DNA of 64,000 bases from Phytohabitans rumicis (GTDB taxonomy: Bacteria > Actinomycetota > Actinomycetes > Mycobacteriales > Micromonosporaceae). Below, in pieces: positions 7,768-15,400 of this stretch; the stretch's first letter is position 1, and each line of letters begins with the position of its first letter. A program made the position numbers and the translations under genes. Location of the stretch: NCBI RefSeq assembly GCF_011764445.1, contig NZ_BLPG01000001.1, positions 5,907,001 to 5,971,000 of the forward strand, written 5' to 3'. The notes beneath the pieces were generated by a model. It made no database searches and had not been told where the DNA came from. It saw only the letters and a list, made by a program, of their open reading frames with translations.

Positions 7768-9452
7768 CTCGGCAGCACCCAGATCGGGTTGCCGTAGAAC
7801 CACAGGTCCTGCCACGGGTCGGCGTCGCCGAGCACGTCCATGGCCGGACCGGCCGGGTCCACCGCCGCCCCCATCAGGCCGGGTGCGCTGCGCTTGCCGT
7901 CGGTGCCGCGTACGCGGACGTAGAACGGCTGGTCGACGTGGCCGAACGAGTACGTGAACGAGACCCGCCCGGTGCCGCCGCTCACCTCGTACGACTTGAC
8001 GACCTTCGTGTTCGGGGCGGTGAACGTGTCGCGGTCGGTGACCGGGCCGGTGACCGTGCCCGCGATGACGTCGACCCGGGCCAGGGTCGGCACGAACTGC
8101 GCCCAGTTCGGTCCGGTCGCCAGGTCGATGTCGATGGTCAGTTCGACCGTGGTCCCGCGGCGCACGCGCATGACGCCGCCGAGCGGGGTGCCGGAGGTGG
8201 CGCGGCGGTCGCCGGCCACCCGGGCGCGTACGTCCAGCCCGTTGATCAGTCCACCGTGGTCGACCCAGACCCGGCCGGCGCGGAGCCCGTCCATCACCGC
8301 CCGGTACGAGAACGACGCGGCGCCCACGTTCGTCCGGCTGTACTGGCCGGGCCAGAAGTCGCCGGCCTCGGTGAGCACCTGGCCGCCGTACACCGGGTCG
8401 TTGTATTTGCCGTTGGCGGCGAAGTCGCTGTTCGGACCGCGCGTGGCGACGTCGAGGAAGTTGACGTGGGAGTCGGAGTTGGCGCTGATCCACCACGCCT
8501 TGCCCTCGGCGAGCAGGCTGTCCCACAGACCGCCCACAGTGGACGTCATCCAGTCGAAGCCGCCCCACGTGCGGTAGCTCTCCAGCGGGTACCCCGGGAA
8601 CGACGCCGACGACGGGCTGCCCTCGTAGAAGCCGCGGCCGCCGCCGTTGCCGATCGGGCCGGGGATGCCGGCGGCCTGGTGGCCCGGGGCGCCCTCGAAG
8701 CCGACCGCCACGCTCGGGTCGGCGTCCCGCCAGGCCCGGATCTCGTGCGGGGAGTCGATCCCGCGCCGGGCCGGGTGGTTGGCGAGGAAGAGCGCGCCGT
8801 CGATGCGCCGCTGGCGTACCGCGTCGCCGAGGAACTTGATGCCGGCGACGGCGAGCGCCTCGTTCTCCGGCGTGGAGGCGCCGGCGTTCTTCACGGTCCC
8901 GTCGTACGCGTTCTCGAACTCCTTCAGCACCGCCACTTCGTTCCGTCCAGGGTGGACGAAGACGGTGGCGTGCTCGGCGGCCGGGATGTTCCACTCCAGG
9001 CCCTGGAAGACCAGCAGGTCCTTCAGTTCCTCGCGGGTGGCCACGATGTCGGGGTTCACCTTCTCCACGCCGATCTTGGCGTGGGCCACGCTGCCGTGGT
9101 CGGTGATGACCATCCAGTCCAGCCCGTTCGCCCGCCCGTGCCGGGCCTGGTCGAGGACCCGATACATGGCGTCGGAGCTGTACTGCGTGTGGATGTGGTG
9201 GTCGCCGGAGAGCCACTGGAACCCGCCGGTGCGCCCGTGGTCGCCGCCCGGACCGTGCGCGTGTGCCGCGCCGGGAGTGGCGATGACGCTCGCTGCCGCG
9301 CCGGCGCCGAGCAGCCCGGCGCCGCGCAGGAAGCCCCGCCGCGAGACGTCCGCGGGCGAGAGCTCACTGTCCGGGATAGACAGGTCCAACGCCTCGGGTA
9401 CGTCAGCGGCCGTATCGGTGAGGTGCTCGTGGTGGTGATGCCCATGTCCCAT
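7764..9452 (-). CDS. Tat-exported CehA/McbA-type PHP metallohydrolase
   Basis: The protein has 562 residues from the ATG at 9452. The N-terminus is histidine-rich (MGHGHHHHEH). A twin-arginine signal follows (SRRGFLRGAGLLGAGAAAS) and ends near GAAHAHG. The PHP metal-binding motifs are GDHHIHTQYSSD (about residue 87), VITDHGSVAH and, further on, FLANHPARRG and SANSDSHVN, as in PHP phosphoesterase-like enzymes of the CehA/McbA group. The last 170 residues form a beta-rich domain (YEVSGGTGRVSFTYSFGH). It should act outside the membrane on a phosphoester or related bond; the substrate is unknown. It follows the ykoEDC genes after a 59-nt gap. The His-rich head may bind metal. Confidence 0.87.
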   Translation of the reverse strand: MGHGHHHHEHLTDTAADVPEALDLSIPDSELSPADVSRRGFLRGAGLLGAGAAASVIATPGAAHAHGPGGDHGRTGGFQWLSGDHHIHTQYSSDAMYRVLDQARHGRANGLDWMVITDHGSVAHAKIGVEKVNPDIVATREELKDLLVFQGLEWNIPAAEHATVFVHPGRNEVAVLKEFENAYDGTVKNAGASTPENEALAVAGIKFLGDAVRQRRIDGALFLANHPARRGIDSPHEIRAWRDADPSVAVGFEGAPGHQAAGIPGPIGNGGGRGFYEGSPSSASFPGYPLESYRTWGGFDWMTSTVGGLWDSLLAEGKAWWISANSDSHVNFLDVATRGPNSDFAANGKYNDPVYGGQVLTEAGDFWPGQYSRTNVGAASFSYRAVMDGLRAGRVWVDHGGLINGLDVRARVAGDRRATSGTPLGGVMRVRRGTTVELTIDIDLATGPNWAQFVPTLARVDVIAGTVTGPVTDRDTFTAPNTKVVKSYEVSGGTGRVSFTYSFGHVDQPFYVRVRGTDGKRSAPGLMGAAVDPAGPAMDVLGDADPWQDLWFYGNPIWVLPS

Positions 9453-9511
9453 GGGGTCAATCTCGCGCACGCTGGGTAACGGCGGGTGGCCAACCGGCGA
9501 AATCACAGGGA

Positions 9512-10261
9512 CTAGAGGAGGCGGCCGGCCGCCAAAGCGAGCAGGGCCAGCCCGGCGGCGGCCAGGATGAGCACCGCGTCCGCCGTCCGGAAGTGCTGGG
9601 TGCGGGCGTACGTGCGCGGCGTGCGGGCGTCGAAGCCGCGGGCGTCCATGGCTACGGCAAGTCGCGTGCCGCGGCGGATGGCGCCGACCAGGAGGGCGAA
9701 CGCGGTGGAGGCGAACAGGCGCAGGGCGGCCAGCGGGTTGCGGCCGGCGTCCACGCCCCGCGCGCGCCGGGCCAGCCGGAGCAGTTGCCACTCCTGGCCG
9801 AGCAGCGGCACGAGCCGGAACGCCGCCAGCGTGCCGATCGCGAACCGGTGCGGGGCGCGGGCGTTCTGCATGAGCGCGTCCGCCAGGTCGGTGGGGTCGG
9901 TGGACGCGAAGACGAGCACCCCGGGCAGCGCGATCGCCACCACGCGCAAGGCCAGCCCGAGGGCGGTGGCGAGCACCCCGGTGGTGACCACGATCGGCCC
10001 GACGGTGGCCAGCGTGGTGCCGTCCCGCTCGGCGGCGAAGAGCACCAGCGTGAGAGCGACGCCCAGCGCGCTGAACAGCAGCGGCCACGCCCGCCGGACG
10101 AGCGTGCCGTACCGCACGCCGAACAGCGGCACGACCGCCAGCTCGATCGCGATGGCCACGGCGGGCGGGACCGGGTCCAGCGTCGTGATGAGCGCGACCG
10201 AGAAGACCAGCGCCGCGGCCACCTTGGCGACCGGGTTCCGCCGGCCCAGCACGGCGTTCAT
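9512..10261 (-). CDS. ykoC: ECF transporter transmembrane component EcfT (YkoC type)
   Basis: This 249-residue membrane protein couples two ATPase domains to the substrate-binding S component. It has about five hydrophobic segments, clustered in residues 10-120 and 225-249. The two coupling motifs are LARRARGVD and AMDARGFD, the Ala-Arg-Gly boxes that contact the ATPases. Its ATG overlaps the stop of the ATPase gene (ATGA). It is the third gene of a TPP-riboswitch-led transcript, so the cargo is thiamine or the precursor hydroxymethylpyrimidine. Confidence 0.92.
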   Translation of the reverse strand: MNAVLGRRNPVAKVAAALVFSVALITTLDPVPPAVAIAIELAVVPLFGVRYGTLVRRAWPLLFSALGVALTLVLFAAERDGTTLATVGPIVVTTGVLATALGLALRVVAIALPGVLVFASTDPTDLADALMQNARAPHRFAIGTLAAFRLVPLLGQEWQLLRLARRARGVDAGRNPLAALRLFASTAFALLVGAIRRGTRLAVAMDARGFDARTPRTYARTQHFRTADAVLILAAAGLALLALAAGRLL

Positions 10262-11607
10262 AGATTGACTGTCCGGTCAGCCAGGGCCGCGACGAAGTCG
10301 GCGTCGTGGGTCACCGCGACCACTCCGCGGCCGGCATCGCGCAGCCCGGCGAGCAGGTCGACCAGCTCGATCCAGGTGCGCCGGTCCTGGCCGAACGTCG
10401 GCTCGTCCAAAACCAGCAGGCTGGGAGCGGACGCGAGCGCCGTCGCCACGCTCAGCCGCCGCGCCTCGCCGCCTGACAAGGTGTACGGGTTGGCGCCCGC
10501 CAGCCGGTCCAACCGCAGCCGGGCCAGCAACTCGTCCACGGTGGAGCCGTCGGTGCCGAGCGCCAGCTCGTCGCGCACGTTGGAGGTGACGAACTGGTGC
10601 TCGGGATCCTGGAAGACCGAGCCGATCCGGCGGGCGAGCGCGCGGGCCCGCCAGCGGTGCGGGGCAGTGGCGGCGTCGGGGCCGGCGAGCGCCTCGGTCG
10701 CCACGATCCGCCCCCCGTCGGGCCGGAGCAGACCGCCGAGCAGGAGCGCCAGGGTGGACTTGCCGGCGCCGTTCGGACCGAGGATCGCGAGCGCCTCGGC
10801 ACCCCGTACCTCCAGATCGGCGGCGGCCAGCCGGTCGCGGACGGTGACCTTGTCCGCGCGCAGCAGCGCTGCTCCTGGCGGCGCGCTCGTGTGCCGCGGC
10901 GGCACGGGATGGCCCGGCACCCAGACGCCTTCGGCGGCGAGCTGGTCGCCGTGCTCCTTGAACACCGCGTCGGGCGTGCCGTCGGCGCGGATGCCGCCGC
11001 CGGGTTCGAGGACGACCACCCGGTCGACCAGCGGGAGCGCCTCGGCGACCCGGTGCTCGACGAGGACGAGCGTGGTGTCCGGGTCGACGGCGCGGCGCAG
11101 CGCGGCCCGGACCAGCTCGGCGCCGGCAGGGTCGAGGTTGGCGGTCGGCTCGTCGAGCAGCAGCAGGTCGGGGCGGAGCGCCAGCGCGCCGGCCAGGGCG
11201 AGGCGTTGCTGCTCGCCGCCGGAGAGGGCACCGGTGGAGCGGTCCCGGCCGTACGGGAAGCCGACCCGGCCCAGCGCCTCGTCGACGCGGGGCCAGATCT
11301 GCGCCGGCGGCACGCCGTGGTTTTCCAGCCCGAAGGCCACGTCGTCGCCGGCGCGCGCCATGACGAGCTGCGTCTCCGGGTCCTGGAAGACGATGCCAGC
11401 GCGCCCGTCGACGTCGACGCTGCCCTCGCGCTCCCCGGAGTCGGCGGGCAGCAGGCCGGCCAGCGCGGCCAGCAAGGTGCTTTTGCCCGCCCCCGAGGCG
11501 CCGAGCAACAGCACCCGTTCCCCGCGCTCGACGCGCAGGTCAACCCCGCGGACCGCCCACCGTTTCCGCCCGGCGTGCCGCCAGCCGAATCCGACCGCGT
11601 GGATCAA
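10258..11607 (-). CDS. ykoD: ECF transporter ATPase with two fused ABC domains (YkoD type)
   Basis: The protein has 449 residues with tandem ATPase domains. Domain 1 has Walker A GASGAGKST near residue 34, signature LSGGEQQR and Walker B LLLLDEPTAN. Domain 2 (from about 225) has GPNGAGKST, signature LSGGEARR and LLVLDEPTFG. Fusion of the two EcfA subunits is typical of YkoD. The TTG start at 11607 overlaps the EcfS stop as TTGA. The open frame runs further upstream but only antisense to ykoE. It powers the import complex with EcfS and EcfT. Confidence 0.92.
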   Translation of the reverse strand: MIHAVGFGWRHAGRKRWAVRGVDLRVERGERVLLLGASGAGKSTLLAALAGLLPADSGEREGSVDVDGRAGIVFQDPETQLVMARAGDDVAFGLENHGVPPAQIWPRVDEALGRVGFPYGRDRSTGALSGGEQQRLALAGALALRPDLLLLDEPTANLDPAGAELVRAALRRAVDPDTTLVLVEHRVAEALPLVDRVVVLEPGGGIRADGTPDAVFKEHGDQLAAEGVWVPGHPVPPRHTSAPPGAALLRADKVTVRDRLAAADLEVRGAEALAILGPNGAGKSTLALLLGGLLRPDGGRIVATEALAGPDAATAPHRWRARALARRIGSVFQDPEHQFVTSNVRDELALGTDGSTVDELLARLRLDRLAGANPYTLSGGEARRLSVATALASAPSLLVLDEPTFGQDRRTWIELVDLLAGLRDAGRGVVAVTHDADFVAALADRTVNL

Positions 11608-12176
11608 ACGGCCACGCGGTCCCGGCCCGCCGGGAAGCGGTCCAGCACGCCGGTCTGCGCCAGGGCACGGGTCAGCACCCAGCCGCCCACCCCCGCGATC
11701 AGCCCGGAGCTGAGGACGACCAGGACGGCGTACCCCCACTTCCAGGCCGGGGAGGTCTCGGGGTAGTAGTTGACCAGGTCGAGCAGGGTGGCGGCCCCGC
11801 CGGCCAGCACGCCGCCGACGATCGCGGTGGGCAGCCGCCACTGGCGGTAGCCCGTCGCCGCGAACGCGAACTCGCCGGCCGCGCCCTGGAAGAGGCCGTA
11901 CACCAGGGTGATCAGCCCCCACGGCGAGCCGAAGAACGTAGACACCGTCGCGGCGACGAACTCGGTGAAGATGCCGGCGCCCGGCTTGCGGATGACGAGC
12001 GGCCCGAGCACGGCCGGCACCAGCCAGATGCCGTAGATGAGTGCCCGCCCGGGCAGCGGGATGGCGTTGGCCGGGCCCTCCCAGAGCAGGCCCCAGGCCC
12101 AGAAGATGACGCCGAACGCGGCGCCGAGCACGGCCGCGACGACGACGTCGACGGTGCGCCAACGGTTGGGGTTCAT
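11604..12176 (-). CDS. ykoE: ECF transporter substrate-specificity component (YkoE type)
   Basis: This 190-residue membrane protein has about six hydrophobic segments, starting with VVVAAVLGAAFGVIFWAWG. The loop EFVAATVSTFFGSPWGLITL and the following VYGLFQGAAGEFAF match the YkoE family of S components for thiamine or hydroxymethylpyrimidine. A TPP riboswitch sits immediately upstream and GGAGG lies 6 nt before the ATG, so translation is likely controlled by thiamine diphosphate. It heads the ykoE-ykoD-ykoC operon. Confidence 0.92.
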   Translation of the reverse strand: MNPNRWRTVDVVVAAVLGAAFGVIFWAWGLLWEGPANAIPLPGRALIYGIWLVPAVLGPLVIRKPGAGIFTEFVAATVSTFFGSPWGLITLVYGLFQGAAGEFAFAATGYRQWRLPTAIVGGVLAGGAATLLDLVNYYPETSPAWKWGYAVLVVLSSGLIAGVGGWVLTRALAQTGVLDRFPAGRDRVAV

Positions 12177-12185
12177 GTGCTACCT

Positions 12186-12282
<97 letters not shown>

Positions 12283-12361
12283 TTTCTTCGACCACGTTAA
12301 CACCGCAGGCCACGTGGGTTACCCTGGGTCGGCCCGCGCCAGCGAAGGGATGCCCTCTGCC

Positions 12362-13384
12362 GTGACGACCACACGTCCCGCGGACATCGACTGGACTCCC
12401 ACACCCCCGCCACCGCCGCGCCGCAAGCTCTTCGGTGACCGCATCGGCTCAGTCGAGGTGCTCGCCGTCCTGCTGATCCTGCTGGTGCTCTTCCGCGGGC
12501 CGCTGGGCGACGCGATCTCCGACCCCCGGCTGCAGACCTGGACCACCGTCTTCGTCTCGGTCATGGTGCAGGCGGTCCCGTTCCTGGTCTTCGGCGTGGC
12601 GCTGTCCGCCGTGATCGCGGTGTACGTGCCCCGCTCGTTCTGGGCCAAGGCGCTGCCGAAGCACCCGGCGCTCGCCGTACCGGTGGCGAGCTGCGCCGGC
12701 GTCGTGCTGCCCGGCTGCGAGTGCGGCGCGGTGCCGATCGCCGGGTCGCTGATCCGGCGCGGGGTCACGCCGTCGGCCGCGCTGGCGTTCCTGCTGGCCG
12801 CGCCCGCGATCAACCCGATCGTGCTGACGGCCACCGCGGTCGCCTTCCCGAACAACCCGGAGATGGTGGTCGGCCGAGGTGTGGCCAGCCTCATCGTCGC
12901 CATGATCATGGGTTGGCTGTGGCTCCGGCTCGGCCGCGCCGAGTGGATCAAGCTGCCGCACCGGCCCGACCTGGACGGCATGTCCAAGGGGCGGGCGTTC
13001 TGGGCGGCGGTGCGCCACGACGTCGTACACGCCGGCGGGTTCCTGGTGCTCGGCGCGATGGCGGCCGCCACGATCAACGTGGTCGTACCGGAGCGGTGGC
13101 TCCAGACGGTCGCCGACAACGCCGTACTATCCGTGCTCGCGCTCGCGGCCCTGGCCGTACTCCTGTCGATCTGCTCCGAGGCCGACGCGTTCGTCGCGGC
13201 CTCGCTGTCGCAGTTCTCGCTGACGTCCCGGCTGGTCTTCCTGGTCGTGGGGCCGATGGTCGACCTGAAGCTGATCTCGATGCAGGCCGGGGTGTTCGGC
13301 CGCCGGTTCGCGCTGCGGTTCGCGCCCACGACGTTCGCGGTGGCCATCCTGGTGGGCGTGGGCGTGGGGGCGGTGCTGCTATGA
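12362..13384 (+). CDS. UPF0718 (DUF318/ArsP-like) permease
   Basis: This 340-residue polytopic protein has about eight hydrophobic segments in two halves separated by a loop at 205-235. The first half carries the cysteine motif SCAGVVLPGCECGAVPI (C-x7-C-x-C, about residues 100-116) and LAFLLAAPAINPIV, both diagnostic of the family. Members are implicated in metal or metalloid export; which substrate is used here is unknown. The GTG at 12362 is chosen because AAGGGA lies upstream; an ATG at 12350 is possible. The stop overlaps the ATG of the partner gene. Confidence 0.88.
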   Translation: MTTTRPADIDWTPTPPPPPRRKLFGDRIGSVEVLAVLLILLVLFRGPLGDAISDPRLQTWTTVFVSVMVQAVPFLVFGVALSAVIAVYVPRSFWAKALPKHPALAVPVASCAGVVLPGCECGAVPIAGSLIRRGVTPSAALAFLLAAPAINPIVLTATAVAFPNNPEMVVGRGVASLIVAMIMGWLWLRLGRAEWIKLPHRPDLDGMSKGRAFWAAVRHDVVHAGGFLVLGAMAAATINVVVPERWLQTVADNAVLSVLALAALAVLLSICSEADAFVAASLSQFSLTSRLVFLVVGPMVDLKLISMQAGVFGRRFALRFAPTTFAVAILVGVGVGAVLL

Positions 13385-14109
13385 ACAGGCAGGCGCAGGC
13401 GGTCGTGATGCTGCTCCTCGGCGGGGCGGTGGTACGGGCGAGCGTGACCGACATGTACCTGCGGTACGTGAAGGAGTCACTCCAGCCGTTCCTGATCGCG
13501 GCCGGCATCGTGCTGATCGCGGCCGCGGTGATGACGCTCTTCTACGAGGTCTTGCGACCTTCTGCCAAAGACGATCACGATCATGATCACGGTGATGGCA
13601 AGCCGCACCGCGAGCCCCGGGTCGGCTGGCTGCTGATCCTGCCGGTGCTCGGCCTGCTGCTGGTCGCCCCGCCCGCGCTCGGCTCGTACGCCGCGGGGCA
13701 GGCCGGGACGGCGCTGTCCGGCCAGCAGGCGTCGTCCGACTACCCGCCGTTGCCGGCCGGCGATCCCGCCAAGATCTCCGTGCTGGACTACGCGTCGCGG
13801 GCGGTCTTCGACAAGGGCGTCTCGCTGGGCGACCGCACCGTGCAGTTGACCGGCTTCATCGCGAAGGGCCCGAACGGCGAGCCGATCCTGGCCCGGATCA
13901 TCCTGTCCTGCTGCGCCGCCGACGGGCGCCCGATCAAGCTGGGCATGTCCGGCAACGCGCCCACCGACCTGGCCGCCGACACCTGGGTGGAGGTCGTCGG
14001 GAGGTACACCGACAAGGTCGCCGCCGACCCGGTGAACGACGAGACCATCCCGTACATCGAGGTCGAGACCTGGACCGAGATCGACCCGCCGAAGCAGCAG
14101 TACGAGTAG
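13381..14109 (+). CDS. TIGR03943-type membrane protein, partner of the UPF0718 permease
   Basis: The protein has 242 residues. Two N-terminal hydrophobic segments (MLLLGGAVVRAS region and IAAGIVLIAAAVMTLF) are followed by an Asp/His-rich linker (DDHDHDHGDGKPHRE, about residues 65-80), a third segment (LLILPVLGLLLVAPP) and a periplasmic C-terminal domain with ILSCCAADG. This layout and the coupling to a UPF0718 gene (ATGA overlap) match the TIGR03943/YcgQ family. In several bacteria this pair is zinc-repressed, but no Zur-like box is visible in front of it here. Confidence 0.85.
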   Translation: MNRQAQAVVMLLLGGAVVRASVTDMYLRYVKESLQPFLIAAGIVLIAAAVMTLFYEVLRPSAKDDHDHDHGDGKPHREPRVGWLLILPVLGLLLVAPPALGSYAAGQAGTALSGQQASSDYPPLPAGDPAKISVLDYASRAVFDKGVSLGDRTVQLTGFIAKGPNGEPILARIILSCCAADGRPIKLGMSGNAPTDLAADTWVEVVGRYTDKVAADPVNDETIPYIEVETWTEIDPPKQQYE

Positions 14110-14844
14110 ATGCTGACGGCGTACCTGGACGTGGTGCGGTCGACCATCGAGCGAGTCGCCACGACCGAGCGGGACGGGGTGGAGCGGGCCGCCGGCCTGA
14201 TCGTGGACGCGCTGCGCGCCGGCGGGGTGGTGCACGCGTTCGGCAGCGGGCACTCCGAGGCGTTCGCGATGGAGATGGCCGGACGGGCCGGCGGGCTGGT
14301 GCCGACCAACAAGATCTCGATGCGCGACCTCGTGGTCTACGGCGGCGAGCCGTCCGGCGTGCTCGGGCCGCTGCTCGAACGCGATCCGGCCGTGGCGCAC
14401 CGGCTCTACGCGCTGGCGCCGGTGCGGCCGGCGGACGTGTTCCTGGTCGCCTCCAACTCGGGCGTCAACGGGTGCATCGTGGAGTTCGCCGTGCTGGTCA
14501 AGGAGCGCGGGCACCGGCTGATCGCGGTCACCTCGCGGGAGCACTCCGGCCGGGTCGACTCCCGCCACCCGTCCGGCCGCAAGCTCGCCGACCTGGCCGA
14601 CGTCGTGCTCGACAACGGCGCACCGTACGGCGACGCGACCCTGCCGGTGCCCGGCGGCGGCACGGTCGGCGCGATCTCGTCGATCACCGCCGCGCTGCTC
14701 GCCCAGCAGATCTCGATCGAGGTGGTACGCCGGATGGTCGAGGCCGGGCAGGCGCCGCCGGTGTACCTGTCGGCCAACGTCCAGGGCGGCGACGAGCACA
14801 ACAACGCGCTGGAGGCCCGGTACGCCGGCCGGATCCGCCGCTAA
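14110..14844 (+). CDS. SIS-domain sugar-phosphate-binding protein (UPF0309-like)
   Basis: This 244-residue cytosolic protein has one SIS domain. VVHAFGSGHSEAFAMEMAGR (from about residue 39) forms the phosphate-binding loop and FLVASNSGVNGCIVEFA the second conserved strand-loop, followed by VTSREHSGRV. These resemble MurQ and UPF0309 proteins, which bind phospho-amino sugars. The ATG directly follows the stop of the preceding gene, which suggests co-transcription. No active-site Glu of a MurQ etherase can be assigned with confidence, so the reaction is left open. Confidence 0.82.
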   Translation: MLTAYLDVVRSTIERVATTERDGVERAAGLIVDALRAGGVVHAFGSGHSEAFAMEMAGRAGGLVPTNKISMRDLVVYGGEPSGVLGPLLERDPAVAHRLYALAPVRPADVFLVASNSGVNGCIVEFAVLVKERGHRLIAVTSREHSGRVDSRHPSGRKLADLADVVLDNGAPYGDATLPVPGGGTVGAISSITAALLAQQISIEVVRRMVEAGQAPPVYLSANVQGGDEHNNALEARYAGRIRR

Positions 14845-14881
14845 GTTTGATCTCGCGGCTGGGCGGGAAGTTCCTCCAACT

Positions 14882-15364
14882 GTGGACGTGGAGACCGAAA
14901 AACAGCGCTGGGACCGCAACTTTGGCGACCTGTTGCAGGAGTTGCGGGTGGCCCAGACCGGCGTACAGATCCTTTTCGCGTTCCTGCTGATCCTGCCGTT
15001 CAGCGCCGAGTTTCCGAATGTGACGCCGTTCCAGCGGGACGCGTACATCGTCGCCCTGCTCAGCGCGGCCGGCGCGGCCGCTCTGATCATCTCGCCGGTC
15101 GCGTTTCACCGGGCGATCTTCCGCCAGGGGCGCAAGCCGGAACTGGTCGCGTTCGCCCATCGGGTGGCCACGGGCGGGCTGGCGTTCCTGCTGGTCGCGA
15201 TGGTCGCGTCGGTCCTCTTGATCACGGACTTCCTGCTCTCCCGGGCGGCCGCGTTCGTCCTCAGCGGGCTGACCGCGCTGTGGTTCCTCACCTTCTGGGC
15301 GTTTCTGCCGTTCCTGCGCCGGAACTGGGGAGAAGACCTACCGCCCGGTAATACTCAGGGGTAG
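14882..15364 (+). CDS. DUF6328-type four-helix membrane protein
   Basis: The protein has 160 residues. A charged N-terminus (RWDRNFGDLLQELRVAQTG) precedes four hydrophobic segments (about residues 25-45, 55-75, 95-120 and 125-145). The motif ELRVAQTGVQILFAFLL and the GTG start directly before a short acidic head are typical of this actinobacterial family. The function is unknown. No strong Shine-Dalgarno is visible at the GTG, so the start is approximate. Confidence 0.78.
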   Translation: MDVETEKQRWDRNFGDLLQELRVAQTGVQILFAFLLILPFSAEFPNVTPFQRDAYIVALLSAAGAAALIISPVAFHRAIFRQGRKPELVAFAHRVATGGLAFLLVAMVASVLLITDFLLSRAAAFVLSGLTALWFLTFWAFLPFLRRNWGEDLPPGNTQG

Positions 15365-15400
15365 CGTGGCGGTAGCCGTACCCGGGTCAAGGGGGTTGCC

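Noticed and set aside
7764-10088. Extending the PHP metallohydrolase to 774 residues
   Set aside because: The upstream 212 codons are antisense-like read-through over ykoC with no family similarity. The ATG at 9452 gives a Tat signal at the right place.
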